Shown: positions 25,367 through 34,613, numbered from the stretch's first letter. The stretch: DNA of 64,000 bases from JAMLJG01 sp035327585 (GCA_035327585.1 DAOLDD010000007.1:1-64000), one strand, 5' to 3'. The notes: a model not told the origin generated them from the letters alone. Made by a program: numbers and translations.

Positions 25367-26566
25367 TCAGCGCTCGAACGACAGTTTGATGCCGCGGCGG
25401 ATGTAGGTGGGGATGTCGAGGTCCTCGCCGTTGATCAAGGTCGGCGACGATTTGCCAAATGCACCGCGGTCCTGCGGCTTCAGTTCGCCGAGGCCGAGTT
25501 CGGGTTGGGTGTCGCCCGCGCGCGGTTTCTCCGCCCGGTCACCCGGGTCCGTCGCCGCGGCCGGCTGTTGCTGGCGCTCCTCCTGCCACGACTCGGCCGC
25601 CAGCAGCGTGATGGTCACGCGCTCGCGTCGCGCGGGATCGACCAGCGCGCCCATGCTGACGTGCGCGTTCGCGCGGACCGAGGAGGTAATCTGGCCCATG
25701 ATGCCCTGCAGGTCGGCGAGCGTAAGATCGGGGCCGCCCGCGATGTTCACGAGTACGCCCTGCGCCTCGGACAACAGGCGGCCACGCTCCAGCAGCGGGC
25801 TGTCCAACAGCGCGCGCAAGGCGCTGGCCACGCGCGCGGGGCCGGCGGCTTCCGCGTGGGCGAACGACAGCGAGCCGCCGCTGCGTTCCGCGAGTTCCTG
25901 CAGGTCGGCGAAGGTGATGTTGATGACGCCGGTGTGCGAGAGCAGGTACCAGATCGCATGCACGCCCTCCGCGAGCATGCCGTCGGACACGCCGAAGGCG
26001 GCGTCGAGCGACGCGCTTTCATCGGCGAGCTTCAGCAACCGGTCGTTCGGGAGCGCGATGACGGCGCCCGCGTGCCGGCGCAACTGGCGCAATCCCTCCT
26101 CCGCGACGCGCCGCGTGCGGTCGCCTTCGATGCCGAACGGCATCGCCACAAAGCAGAGGGTCAGGATGCCGAGTTCGCGCGCGATCTTCGCGATCACCGG
26201 CAGGGCGCCGGTGCCCGTGCCGCGGCCCAACCCGGCGACCAGGATGAGCAGGTCGCACCCGGCGGCCAGGTCCTGCAACACGGACAGGCTCTCCTCCGCG
26301 GCGAGCCGGCCCGCCGTGACGTCGCCCGCCGCGCCAAGCCCGCGCGTCGCCTTCTCCCCGATCAGGACCGTGCGCGAAACGCCGCACGCGGCGAGCGCCT
26401 GCGCATCGGTGTTGACCGCGACCACCGGCGGCCCTTCGGACCACACGGACGTCATCCGCGCGACGCCGTTGCAGCCGGCCCCGCCCACGCCCATCACCAG
26501 CACGCGCGAACGCGGCTTCAAATCGGGCGGCGGGAACAATTGTCCATTGGGGCGCGGCGGCATCAT
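25367..26566 (-). CDS. ftsZ: Cell division protein FtsZ (divergent)
   Basis: Tubulin-like GTPase that forms the division ring. The 399-residue protein has the nucleotide-binding GVGGAGCNGV near residue 26 and GLGRGTGTGA at 112-121, where canonical FtsZ has GGGTGTGA, so Arg115 replaces a glycine. The T7 loop reads NITFAD (216-221) instead of NxDxAD, so the first catalytic aspartate is a threonine. The C-terminal peptide DIPTYIRRG is the expected FtsA-binding tail. It is the last gene of the wall/division operon and overlaps ftsA by 4 bases. The altered residues suggest slow or altered GTP hydrolysis. Confidence 0.92.
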   Translation of the reverse strand: MMPPRPNGQLFPPPDLKPRSRVLVMGVGGAGCNGVARMTSVWSEGPPVVAVNTDAQALAACGVSRTVLIGEKATRGLGAAGDVTAGRLAAEESLSVLQDLAAGCDLLILVAGLGRGTGTGALPVIAKIARELGILTLCFVAMPFGIEGDRTRRVAEEGLRQLRRHAGAVIALPNDRLLKLADESASLDAAFGVSDGMLAEGVHAIWYLLSHTGVINITFADLQELAERSGGSLSFAHAEAAGPARVASALRALLDSPLLERGRLLSEAQGVLVNIAGGPDLTLADLQGIMGQITSSVRANAHVSMGALVDPARRERVTITLLAAESWQEERQQQPAAATDPGDRAEKPRAGDTQPELGLGELKPQDRGAFGKSSPTLINGEDLDIPTYIRRGIKLSFER

Positions 26567-27771
26567 CGCCCTCCCCAGAAATTTTCAAAGAGGTTCTTGA
26601 GCCAGCCGCGCCGACCGCGCTGGCCGGTGCGCAACGCATAGCGCAGCAGGCCGATGGTGCCGGCGTATTCCGGCCCCTCGGTCGCGATGGCGAGGCCGCT
26701 GACATCCTTGGGCCGGCCCAACTGGCACGGCAGGCTGAACACCTTTTCCGCGAGTTCGGCGACGTGCTGCAAATAGGCGCCGCCGCCCGTGAGCACCACG
26801 CCGCTGCCAAGGTACGGCATCAGGTCGAGCTTCTCCATTTCGTTGCGCACGAGCGTCAACGTCTCCTCCATGCGGAGATGCGTGATGGTCTGGAGGTCGC
26901 CAAGGCGGACGTAGCGGCCGCGCCCGGCGCTCTCGGCGGTGAGTTCGACGTGCTGGCCGCGGTGGTGCAGGTCGATCACCGCGCTGCCGTATTCCTCCTT
27001 GAGGCGTTCGGCCTGGGCCAGCGTGATCTTCAACCCGCGCGCAAGGTCGTTGGTGATGTGGTCGCCGCCGACCGCGAAGGAACCGGCCGCGGCGATGGCC
27101 TGTCCCGCGTAGGCGACGAAGTTGGTGCTGCCGCCGCCGAGGTCAATGACGAGGGCGCCCTGGGTTTTGTCCTCCTGCGACAGCACCGCGAGCGCGGAGC
27201 ACAGGCCGGCGGAGGCGACGTCCTGCACATCGACACCCGCGCTCTTGGCGACCTTCACGAGGTTGCGCAGCCAGGTGCGCGACGCGTGCAGGATCAGCAT
27301 GCTGACGGCGAGCTTCGAGCCTTCGAGGCCTTCCGGGTTGATGATGCCCTTCTGGTCATCCACCTCGAAATGCTGGCAGATCGAATGCAGGATTTCGTAG
27401 TCGCCCTGCAGGTTGACCTCGCGCGCGGTCGCCATGACATGGTCGATCTCGTCGTGCGTGATTTCACCGGCGTCGAGCAGCGGGATGCTGCCGCGATTGA
27501 TGATGGACCGCACGTTCGCGCCGGAGACAAGCAGGCAAACCTGCTTGATGCCGACGTCCGCGTTGGCCTCGGCCTGGGCCAGCGCCTCGCGCGCGCTTTC
27601 CAACGCGGCGTCAAAGTCGATGATCTCGCTCTTGCGCACTCCGCGCGACGGGCATTCCCCGAGGCCCAGCACCATCAGGTGATTGTCCTCGCGCGCCTCG
27701 CCGACGATGGCGCGCACCTTGGTCGTGCCCAGCTCCAGGGCCACCACGAGTGGTTGGTCGCGCAGGGCCAT
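26563..27771 (-). CDS. ftsA: Cell division protein FtsA
   Basis: Actin-like ATPase that tethers FtsZ to the membrane. The 402-residue protein begins MALRDQPLVVALELGTTKVRAIVGE, with the phosphate-1 motif, followed by a 1C domain, VIDLGGGSTNFV (phosphate 2) and VVLTGGGAYLQHV (adenosine). The C-terminal amphipathic helix for membrane contact is plausible in WLKNLFENFWG. It lies 2 bases after ftsQ and its stop overlaps ftsZ. Confidence 0.95.
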   Translation of the reverse strand: MALRDQPLVVALELGTTKVRAIVGEAREDNHLMVLGLGECPSRGVRKSEIIDFDAALESAREALAQAEANADVGIKQVCLLVSGANVRSIINRGSIPLLDAGEITHDEIDHVMATAREVNLQGDYEILHSICQHFEVDDQKGIINPEGLEGSKLAVSMLILHASRTWLRNLVKVAKSAGVDVQDVASAGLCSALAVLSQEDKTQGALVIDLGGGSTNFVAYAGQAIAAAGSFAVGGDHITNDLARGLKITLAQAERLKEEYGSAVIDLHHRGQHVELTAESAGRGRYVRLGDLQTITHLRMEETLTLVRNEMEKLDLMPYLGSGVVLTGGGAYLQHVAELAEKVFSLPCQLGRPKDVSGLAIATEGPEYAGTIGLLRYALRTGQRGRRGWLKNLFENFWGGR

Positions 27772-27773
27772 GG

Positions 27774-28649
27774 TCAGCGCGCACGCGCCTCCGCCGCCGG
27801 GGCGCGGGTCCGCACCGGGAAATTCCGGTCCACGGTGAGGTCCGCATAGTCGATTTCAAGGCCCAGCTCGCGCTGCGTGGCGATGGTCTCGGCGAGCCGC
27901 TCCAGCCGCCATTGCAGGCGGTCGCGCCCGAGGTCAATCCGCGCGCCGGACGCGAGGGCCAGATCGAGCCGGTCGGCGTGCCGGACATCGACCACCTGGA
28001 TGCGCAACAGCGCGCCGAGTTTCGTCTGCTCGCAGATTTCAAGCGCCTGCAGCGCCTCGAGAACCTTCGGGTCGGCGATCGTGCTGCCCGGCGCGAGCCC
28101 GCGCTCCGAAATGCCGGTGATGAGCGGCAGGCCGCGGCCCGTGCTGGGGCCGAGGATGAACCCGTCGCGATCCACGGCCATCGGGAACCCCGCCGCGCCC
28201 TCCGCCATCCGAGCGAGCGCCGCGCGCTCCTGCACGCGAATGACGAGCGTGTCGGGCAATTGCCGGCGCACCTCGGCCGCGCGCACACGCGGCGTACGTT
28301 CCAGGTTCCGGCAGATTTGCGCGAGGTTGACGGCGAACAGGTTCTGGCCCTCGGCGACCTGCGCATATTCGCGCAGGTGGGAGGGCGACAGCGTGCCGGT
28401 CGACGTCAGGTCGATCTGGCGGATGAGAAACCGATCGTTGTTCGCGAAGAGATATTCGCCGGCGCGGTGTATGCCGGATACCGCCGCCCACACCGTCCCC
28501 GCCAGCGCGGTCATCAACAGCAGCAGTGCGCCGATTTTATGCATGCGGTCGCGGCCCTTGCCGTTCCCGCGCGCGCTGACCTGGAGGCTCGTCTCGCGAC
28601 GTACCTTCCGGAAATTCCCACGCTTGTCTTTTTTCCTGAACAACCCCAT
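27774..28649 (-). CDS. ftsQ: Cell division protein FtsQ (POTRA domain)
   Basis: Bitopic divisome protein that links early and late division proteins. The 291-residue form begins MGLFRKKDKRG, has one membrane helix at about residues 33-52 (IGALLLLMTALAGTVWAAV), then the POTRA domain with FLIRQIDLTSTGTLSPSHLR and a beta domain. The start was chosen for its GAGG ribosome binding site; ATG 28655, TTG 28661 (overlapping the ddl stop) and GTG 28664 are in-frame alternatives. Position between ddl and ftsA is classic. Confidence 0.88.
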   Translation of the reverse strand: MGLFRKKDKRGNFRKVRRETSLQVSARGNGKGRDRMHKIGALLLLMTALAGTVWAAVSGIHRAGEYLFANNDRFLIRQIDLTSTGTLSPSHLREYAQVAEGQNLFAVNLAQICRNLERTPRVRAAEVRRQLPDTLVIRVQERAALARMAEGAAGFPMAVDRDGFILGPSTGRGLPLITGISERGLAPGSTIADPKVLEALQALEICEQTKLGALLRIQVVDVRHADRLDLALASGARIDLGRDRLQWRLERLAETIATQRELGLEIDYADLTVDRNFPVRTRAPAAEARAR

Positions 28650-28657
28650 CGGCATCC

Positions 28658-29548
28658 TCAACACGCGGCCAGGCTCAGAATCTTCTCACACAACGCGCCA
28701 AACTCAAGACCTGCCGCGCGGGCGGCCTTGGGCAAGAGGCTCGTTTCCGTAAATCCGGGAATCGTATTCATCTCCAACACGTAGGCGTGGCCCTCGGGCG
28801 TGAGCCGGATATCGACCCGGCCCATGCCCCGGCAGCCGAGCGCGGTGAAGGTGCGCCAGGCGAGCTGCTGGCAGTGCCGCGCGATGTCGGCCGCGAGCGG
28901 CGCGGGCACGAGATACTCGGTGAGGCCCTTCGTGTATTTCGCCTTGTAGTCGTAGTAGCCCTCGGGCGCGCGGATCTCAATCACCGGCAGGACCTGGTCG
29001 CCCACGATGCCGACGGTTAATTCGGCGCCCGGGATAAAGGCCTCCACGAGCACCTCGGGGTCGTACGCGAACGCCGTTTCGAGCGCCGGTTCCCATTCGG
29101 ATTCCTCGAATACCTTCGACAGGCCGATGCTGGAGCCCTGGCGCGGCGGCTTGACGACGACCGGCAGCCGGAGCGTGCGCGGCTGGCCGCGCTTCAACAC
29201 CTCGTACCGCGCCGTCGCGATGCCCTGCCGCTCGAAGACCGCCTTGCTGGCCGCCTTGTCGAACGCGCACCGGCTCGCCGCGGAACCGGAACCGGTGAAC
29301 GGGATGCCACGTTTTTCGAGCAGCTCCTGCACGCCGCCGTCCTCGCCGAAGGTCCCGTGCAGCGCGATAAAAACGGCGTCAATGCCCGCAGGCAGGTCGA
29401 GCGCCGTCGTCGCGACATCCACCTCGTCGACCTCATACCCACGCGCGCGCAGCGCATTCGCGATCGCCGCGCCGGACGCGAGAGAGACCTCGCGCTCGGC
29501 GGATGGTCCGCCCTTGAGCACGGCAATGCGCTTGAATGTGTTATCCAT
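28658..29548 (-). CDS. ddl: D-alanine--D-alanine ligase
   Basis: ATP-grasp enzyme that makes D-Ala-D-Ala for peptidoglycan. The 296-residue protein starts MDNTFKRIAVLKGGPSAERE and has PVVVKPPRQGSSIGLSKV (ATP-binding), GVDIRLTPEG-type sequence (GRVDIRLTPEGHAYVLEMN) and NTIPGFTETSLLP, all diagnostic. The ATG overlaps the end of murC by 8 bases. Normal family length. Confidence 0.95.
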   Translation of the reverse strand: MDNTFKRIAVLKGGPSAEREVSLASGAAIANALRARGYEVDEVDVATTALDLPAGIDAVFIALHGTFGEDGGVQELLEKRGIPFTGSGSAASRCAFDKAASKAVFERQGIATARYEVLKRGQPRTLRLPVVVKPPRQGSSIGLSKVFEESEWEPALETAFAYDPEVLVEAFIPGAELTVGIVGDQVLPVIEIRAPEGYYDYKAKYTKGLTEYLVPAPLAADIARHCQQLAWRTFTALGCRGMGRVDIRLTPEGHAYVLEMNTIPGFTETSLLPKAARAAGLEFGALCEKILSLAAC

Positions 29549-30974
29549 GGGAGGCATCTGACAGCGACTTCGCGGCCCACGCGGCGATGCACTCCACATC
29601 GCCCGCGCCGACCACCAGCAATACGTCACCCGCGCGCCATTTGTTGCGAATCACGTCCCACGCTTCAAGCAAGGACTGCGACAATGTCACGCGCGCGAAA
29701 CCGGCGGACGCGAAATGCGCGGCGAGGTCGGCGCTCGTGCCGCCGGGCACCGGGTCCTCCGATGCGGCGTACACCGGGGCGAGCACCAGTTCGTCGACCC
29801 CGTCGAACGCGGGCGGAAAGGCCGGGCCCAACGCGGCGGTCCGCGTGTAGCGGTGCGGCTGGAAGACCGCGATGACGCGGCGGGCGCCCAGTCCACGGAC
29901 CTGTTCCAGCACGGCGCGTATTTCGGTCGGATGGTGCGCGTAGTCGGAGATGACGATGCGATCCTCCGCGCGCGCGAGGATTTCGAACCGGCGCTTCACA
30001 GCGCGAAACGACGCCAGCGCCCGCTCGCCCTCCCCCCACGGCACGCCCAGTTCGTGCGCGGCGCCGAGCGCCCCGAGCGCATCCAGCAGGTTCGTCCGCC
30101 CCGGCACGGGCAGCGTCAGCGCGCCGATTTCACACCCGTCCGCGATCAGGCGCGCGGTGCTGCCGGGCCCGTCCGCCCGCACGTCGACGGCGCGCAGCGC
30201 GGCGGTTTCCGTGAAGCCGAAGCCGCGCGCGCCGGGATGCGACGATGCCGCGCGCGCCGCGCCGGGATCGTCCGCACCGTACCAAACCGCGCGCCGCGTC
30301 CGCTCCACGAAGCGGCGGAAACATGCGTCGAGCGCGGCCTCATCGCCGAAATAATCCACATGATCGAGTTCCACGTTCGTGACGACGGCGATTTCCGCTT
30401 CGTAGAGCGCGAGGGTGCCGTCGCTTTCATCGGCTTCGACCACCAGCGGCGCCGACGCATCGGCCTGCGCCACGCCGCCCGCCTCGTCGATCTCCCCGCC
30501 GATCGCATACGCCACGGGGTGGCCCGTCGTGCGCAGGATGTGCGCGAGCATAGCGGTGGTCGTGGTCTTTCCGTGGCTGCCCGCCACGGCGACGGATGTC
30601 CGGTCGCGCAGCAGGACGGGCAGGACCACGCCACGCGGAAACGTGGGTACACCGGCATGCTGCGCGGCACGCCATTCGGGTTCATCATCGTGAACCGCGG
30701 GGCTGCGCACGACGAATTGTTCATCGCCGCGCAGGTGGGACGGTTCGTGCCCGAGCGCGACCGGGATGCCGAGCGATTCGAGACGCCGGGTCACGCGACC
30801 CGCCTGCGCGTCGCATCCGCTGACGGCGTGGCCGCGCGCCTGCAGGTGCACGGCGAGCGCCGCCATGCCGACGCCGCCGATGCCGAGCAGATGCGCGGGG
30901 CCGGGCGGTTGCGCGAGCACGCGGCATGCTTCGCGATACGCCTGTTCGAGTGCGGTCCAGCCCGGCGGATTCAC
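29541..30974 (-). CDS. murC: UDP-N-acetylmuramate--L-alanine ligase
   Basis: Adds the first residue of the peptidoglycan stem peptide. The 477-residue protein carries HLLGIGGVGMAALA near residue 22, the ATP loop AVAGSHGKTTTTAML, EADESDGTLA and ISDYAHHPTEI, in the expected Mur-ligase order. The GTG start overlaps the murG stop (GTGA), which decides it; a longer frame reaching back to 31178 lies within murG. No murB is found beside it. Confidence 0.95.
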   Translation of the reverse strand: MNPPGWTALEQAYREACRVLAQPPGPAHLLGIGGVGMAALAVHLQARGHAVSGCDAQAGRVTRRLESLGIPVALGHEPSHLRGDEQFVVRSPAVHDDEPEWRAAQHAGVPTFPRGVVLPVLLRDRTSVAVAGSHGKTTTTAMLAHILRTTGHPVAYAIGGEIDEAGGVAQADASAPLVVEADESDGTLALYEAEIAVVTNVELDHVDYFGDEAALDACFRRFVERTRRAVWYGADDPGAARAASSHPGARGFGFTETAALRAVDVRADGPGSTARLIADGCEIGALTLPVPGRTNLLDALGALGAAHELGVPWGEGERALASFRAVKRRFEILARAEDRIVISDYAHHPTEIRAVLEQVRGLGARRVIAVFQPHRYTRTAALGPAFPPAFDGVDELVLAPVYAASEDPVPGGTSADLAAHFASAGFARVTLSQSLLEAWDVIRNKWRAGDVLLVVGAGDVECIAAWAAKSLSDASHG

Positions 30975-32050
30975 GTGGAGGTCCGCTCCACGAGGTCGGC
31001 GAGCCGCGAGGCCCCGCTGTACTCGGCGCGCGCCCGGGCGGCGCGGCTCATCCGCGCCCGGCGTTCCGGGTCGCGCAGGCGCGCGTGCAGGTATTCCACC
31101 AGCCAGGCCGCGGTGAGATCGGCGTCGGCGACGAGGTCCGCGGCGCCGTCCTTCTCCATTTCCTGCGCGTTCGCCCACTGGTGATTGGCGACGGCGTGCG
31201 GATACGGCGTGAGCAGCGACGGCGCACCGAACGCGGACAACTCGGCGCAGGTCGCCGCACCGGAGCGGCAGATCGCGAAATCGGTCTGGACATAAATTTC
31301 CGCCATGTCGTGCGTAAAGGCGCTCACATCAGCGGACACGCCCGCGCGGGCGTAGAGGGCGCGGGTCTCCTCCTCCCCGGCGCGGCCCGCAAGGTGGATG
31401 ATGCGCAGACCGGGCATTGCGCGCGCCACATCGGCCAGCGCCGGTGGGACCTCGCGATTCAGCCGCTGCGCGCCCGCACTGCCGCCCATGACGAGCACCG
31501 TACAGGAATCGGCGGTGAACGCGCGCGGCGGCATGGCCCCGGCGGCGACTTCGAGTTCACGGCGGATCGGCATGCCGGTCTGCACCAGCTTCGCTTTCTT
31601 GAGATAGAACGACGTGCCCTCGAAGGAAATCCCGACCGCCGCGGCGCGGCGCGCGAAGAGACGGATCGCGCGGCCCGGCACGACATTCGCCTCGTGCAGC
31701 ACCACGGGAACCTTGGAACGGAGCGCGGCGAGAATGGGGCCCACCGAGGCATAGCTGCCCATGCCCAGCAACACATCCGGCCGGCTTTCGCGCATGCGGC
31801 GCCGTCCCTCGGCCCCCGCCTTCCACAGCGACCACGCGGTGCCCAGCGCGCGGACCGTCAGCCGCGTGTCGAACCCGCTCGCGGCGAGGCGTACGACGGG
31901 GCCCTGCCAGGCGGAGACCGCCGCCGACTCGGTGCCCCGGCCCGCGAGCCAGAGGGTGACCGCATGGCCGCGTCGCAATAATTCCTCCGCCGTGGCCAGG
32001 CCGGGAAAAATATGTCCGCCGGTGCCTCCGCACGCGACCGCGATGTTCAT
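30971..32050 (-). CDS. murG: UDP-GlcNAc:undecaprenyl-PP-MurNAc-pentapeptide GlcNAc transferase
   Basis: Peripheral membrane GT-B glycosyltransferase that makes lipid II. The 359-residue protein begins MNIAVACGGTGGHIFPGLATA, the first glycine-rich loop, and has VLVMGGSAGAQRLN and CRSGAATCAELSAFGAPSLL, the UDP-GlcNAc site. The ATG overlaps the ogt stop (ATGA), so the long N-terminal extension of the open frame is not real. Normal length and context. Confidence 0.95.
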   Translation of the reverse strand: MNIAVACGGTGGHIFPGLATAEELLRRGHAVTLWLAGRGTESAAVSAWQGPVVRLAASGFDTRLTVRALGTAWSLWKAGAEGRRRMRESRPDVLLGMGSYASVGPILAALRSKVPVVLHEANVVPGRAIRLFARRAAAVGISFEGTSFYLKKAKLVQTGMPIRRELEVAAGAMPPRAFTADSCTVLVMGGSAGAQRLNREVPPALADVARAMPGLRIIHLAGRAGEEETRALYARAGVSADVSAFTHDMAEIYVQTDFAICRSGAATCAELSAFGAPSLLTPYPHAVANHQWANAQEMEKDGAADLVADADLTAAWLVEYLHARLRDPERRARMSRAARARAEYSGASRLADLVERTST

Positions 32051-32559
32051 GAACCCGACTCGGCCTCCAACAAATGGCGCTTCCACGCGAGCCCGCCGGA
32101 GAAACCGCCGAGGCCGCCACCCGAGGCGAGGATGCGATGGCACGGCACGAACAGCGGCAACGGGTTCCGCGCGCAGGCCTGACCCGCCGCGCGCACCGCG
32201 GCCGCTCGTCCCGCCCGGGCCGACAGTTCGCGATACGTTACGGTCCGTCCACGCGGCACACGCTGCATGGCGCGGCGGCAGGCGGCGAAGAACGGTGCGC
32301 CTTTCGGCATTTCGACGGGTGGACACGGGGCCGCACGCCCCGCCAGCGCCGCGCGCACAAACCGCTCGGCCGCGCGCAACACGGCGCGATCGCCCGGCGC
32401 CGCCTGGTCACACCGCACGGACTCCACGCGCGGCGCGGATGCGGGCGTGCCCCGCGCGAACGGGAGCGTGCACTCCACCACGCGGCCACCGCGCACGGCG
32501 ACGCGGATGTCGCCCCACGTTGTATGAAGCGTGAGCAGGCTGGTGCGGGGTCCGGGCAT
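32047..32559 (-). CDS. ogt: Methylated-DNA--protein-cysteine methyltransferase
   Basis: Repairs O6-alkylguanine in DNA by transferring the alkyl group to its own cysteine. The 170-residue protein has the active-site FVPCHRIL and, after it, GGFSGGLAWKRHLLEAE, plus VPRGRTVTYRELSARAG of the DNA-binding helix-turn-helix. The family length is normal. It sits between a coiled-coil gene and murG and overlaps murG by 4 bases, an odd guest in a wall/division operon. Confidence 0.92.
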   Translation of the reverse strand: MPGPRTSLLTLHTTWGDIRVAVRGGRVVECTLPFARGTPASAPRVESVRCDQAAPGDRAVLRAAERFVRAALAGRAAPCPPVEMPKGAPFFAACRRAMQRVPRGRTVTYRELSARAGRAAAVRAAGQACARNPLPLFVPCHRILASGGGLGGFSGGLAWKRHLLEAESGS

Positions 32560-32562
32560 GGG

Positions 32563-32976
32563 TCAGAAGACCAGATGATAGACGAGGTAGCCGACGAGCC
32601 CCACGAAGATGAGCATAAAAATCGCCTTGTTGCGCTGGACCCGGCGCTCGCGGCCCAGCGTGCGCGGCTTCACGAAGCTGCCGCTCGAAAAATAGCTGGC
32701 GAATTTATCGCTCTCCCGCGGACCCACGCGGCGGGGCGCGGCGGGGCGCCCGGCCACGGTCTCCACCTCCGCTTGCGTCGGCGCGGTCTCGGGGGCGGCG
32801 GGCGGCGGGGCGCGCAGCGCGGCGGCGGTCCGCGATTCGAAGGAATCCGCAGCGCCGCGCTCGATCTTGCGCATGTGGCGGTTGACCTCTTTCATGGACT
32901 GGCGGAGGCGGCGTTCCTCCTCCTCCAGCTCGCGCAAGCGACGGGCCAGCGACCCTTCTTTTCCGGACGTGGCCAT
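32563..32976 (-). CDS. Unknown coiled-coil protein with a C-terminal membrane helix
   Basis: A 137-residue protein. Residues 8-40 are a charged coiled coil (LARRLRELEEEERRLRQSMK), the middle is proline/alanine-rich, and the end is one membrane helix (AIFMLIFVGLVGYLVYHLVF). It is therefore probably tail-anchored with the coiled coil in the cytoplasm. It shares this layout with the next gene upstream, and both lie in the wall/division operon, so a role in division or wall assembly is a reasonable guess. No named family recognised. Confidence 0.65.
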   Translation of the reverse strand: MATSGKEGSLARRLRELEEEERRLRQSMKEVNRHMRKIERGAADSFESRTAAALRAPPPAAPETAPTQAEVETVAGRPAAPRRVGPRESDKFASYFSSGSFVKPRTLGRERRVQRNKAIFMLIFVGLVGYLVYHLVF

Positions 32977-32980
32977 GGGC

Positions 32981-33733
32981 TCAGAAATATCCGGACGACA
33001 TCGCGAAGAAGAACAGCAGACCGAGCACCACGATCGCGACGGTCAGCGGCAGGCTCACGGCGAAGCCCACTTTCAGCCAGTAGGAAAAGGTCCGGTCCTC
33101 ATCGGCGCCCGGTTCCCGTTCATCGAACAGGATGGCGGGCTGGCCCGCGGCGACGGACGGCGCTTCCGGCTTGGCGGCATCGAGCTTCGCCATGCCCTTG
33201 CTGTATTCGAGGCGGGCCTGCTCCAATACGCCGAGGCTGCGGGCGAGTTCGTCGCGGATGCGGTCCTCCGGCCAGCCCTCCTCCTGCAACTGCTCAACGA
33301 CGGCGAGCAATTCCTTGAAGCGCCCGCGCGTCGCCGCGACCAGCTCGACCATGCGCTGTGCTTCGACTTCCCGGCGCTCCAGCGAAACGAGGCTGCGCTT
33401 GAGCTGCTCGGTGATCTCGCGCTTGCCGCGCTCATACTCGTCCTGGCGCTTGCGAATATCCTCCAACTCACGTTTTTCCTGCTCAAGCTGTTCCTGGCGT
33501 TTGCGGAGCCGCTCCAACTCCTGCGCCGCGTTCGCGGACTGCGTATCGACTTCCTTGCGGTGGCGCGCCATGCGGGTCAGGTTGAAGTCGGAGACGGGCC
33601 GCACCGGGACATCGCTGCCCTCCATTGGATCGCCCATGCTTTCGACCGGCTCGTCGCCCGGCCCCATCTTGATGCGCTTGGCGCTGTCGCGCTGCCGCAC
33701 CAGGTCGTCGTCAAAAAAATCAGTTCCTGACAT
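32981..33733 (-). CDS. Unknown coiled-coil protein with a C-terminal membrane helix
   Basis: A 250-residue protein with a long coiled coil from about residue 55 to 130 (EVDTQSANAAQELERLRKRQ onward, heavily Glu/Arg/Gln), a helical segment to about 180 and a membrane helix near the end (VGFAVSLPLTVAIVVLGLLFFF). It resembles a tail-anchored structural or scaffold protein. It lies between the LysM lipoprotein and the smaller tail-anchored protein, with gaps of 30 and 4 bases. I do not recognise the family. Confidence 0.65.
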   Translation of the reverse strand: MSGTDFFDDDLVRQRDSAKRIKMGPGDEPVESMGDPMEGSDVPVRPVSDFNLTRMARHRKEVDTQSANAAQELERLRKRQEQLEQEKRELEDIRKRQDEYERGKREITEQLKRSLVSLERREVEAQRMVELVAATRGRFKELLAVVEQLQEEGWPEDRIRDELARSLGVLEQARLEYSKGMAKLDAAKPEAPSVAAGQPAILFDEREPGADEDRTFSYWLKVGFAVSLPLTVAIVVLGLLFFFAMSSGYF

Positions 33734-33763
33734 GGTTCATCTCCCTGCCCGCGCCGCCGCGGG

Positions 33764-34537
33764 CTAGCGCCGCTCCGCGTTTGGAATCACCAGCGTCTGC
33801 CCCACCTTCATGGACTGCGGACCACCGGGCATCGACGCCCGGTTGGCGTCATAAATCTGCTGCCACTTTTTCGAGTCGCCGTACATCCTGCCCGCGATGC
33901 GCGACAGCGTGTCGCCCGGCTGGACCACGTACGTCGTCGCGGCCGCCGGCGTCGGCGCGGGCGCGGCCACCACGGGCGTCGGTTGCGGCGCGGGCGTGGC
34001 GACCGGGGCAATGGCGGGACGCGCGGGCGCGGCGGCGGCGGACGGCGCGGCGGACGGCAGGGTCGAGCGCGGCACGGGCGCCGATCGATCGAGCTGCGCG
34101 CGCAACGCGGCGTTTTCCTCCTTGAGCAACGCAATCTGGCGGATCGCCTCGTTCGGCTTTTCGGGCAGCGACGCGGCATACAGGATGCGCGCCTGCGCAA
34201 TCAGGTCCCGCACGAGGTCCTGCTTCTCCGCCTCCGGCCGCATTTCGAGATAGCGCTGATAGTGATAAATCGCGCGGACATGGTCCTCGCGGTCGTGGTC
34301 ATAAATCCAGCCCAGCTCGAGATGCGCGCGGCCCAGTTGCGGCTTCTTGTCCAGGGCACGCTGGTAGGCCTCAATCGCCCCGTCAATGTCGCCGGCCGCC
34401 TTCTTTTCGCGCGCGCCGCGGATGAGTGGATCGCGATCCTCGCGCCGTTCGCGCGCGGAACCGGAGCCGCACCCGACGCCCGCGAGTAGGATGCCGGTGA
34501 GACCGAGAAGAAGAAAAAAATGGCAACGCAAACGCAT
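33764..34537 (-). CDS. LysM and TPR domain lipoprotein
   Basis: The 257-residue form begins MRLRCHFFLLLGLTGILLAGVGC, a lipoprotein signal with lipobox LAGVGC. TPR-like helices follow (GDIDGAIEAYQRALDKKPQLGRAHLELG, about residues 45-110), then a short coiled coil, a Pro/Ala linker and a C-terminal LysM domain (TYVVQPGDTLSRIAGRMYGD ... VGQTLVIPN) that binds peptidoglycan. An upstream in-frame ATG at 34564 would put charged residues before the signal. It is probably the first gene of the operon that runs to ftsZ. Confidence 0.8.
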   Translation of the reverse strand: MRLRCHFFLLLGLTGILLAGVGCGSGSARERREDRDPLIRGAREKKAAGDIDGAIEAYQRALDKKPQLGRAHLELGWIYDHDREDHVRAIYHYQRYLEMRPEAEKQDLVRDLIAQARILYAASLPEKPNEAIRQIALLKEENAALRAQLDRSAPVPRSTLPSAAPSAAAAPARPAIAPVATPAPQPTPVVAAPAPTPAAATTYVVQPGDTLSRIAGRMYGDSKKWQQIYDANRASMPGGPQSMKVGQTLVIPNAERR

Positions 34538-34613
34538 GCTCCCCACTAACACGCCACGCCCCATGCGTCAACTGCGGAGGCGCGAGAATCGCGAATGTGG
34601 TACGCTGGCGATC

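Noticed and set aside
32051..32326. 92-codon N-terminal extension of murG
   Set aside because: It lies inside ogt in another frame; the conserved MNIAVACGGTGG start overlaps the ogt stop properly.
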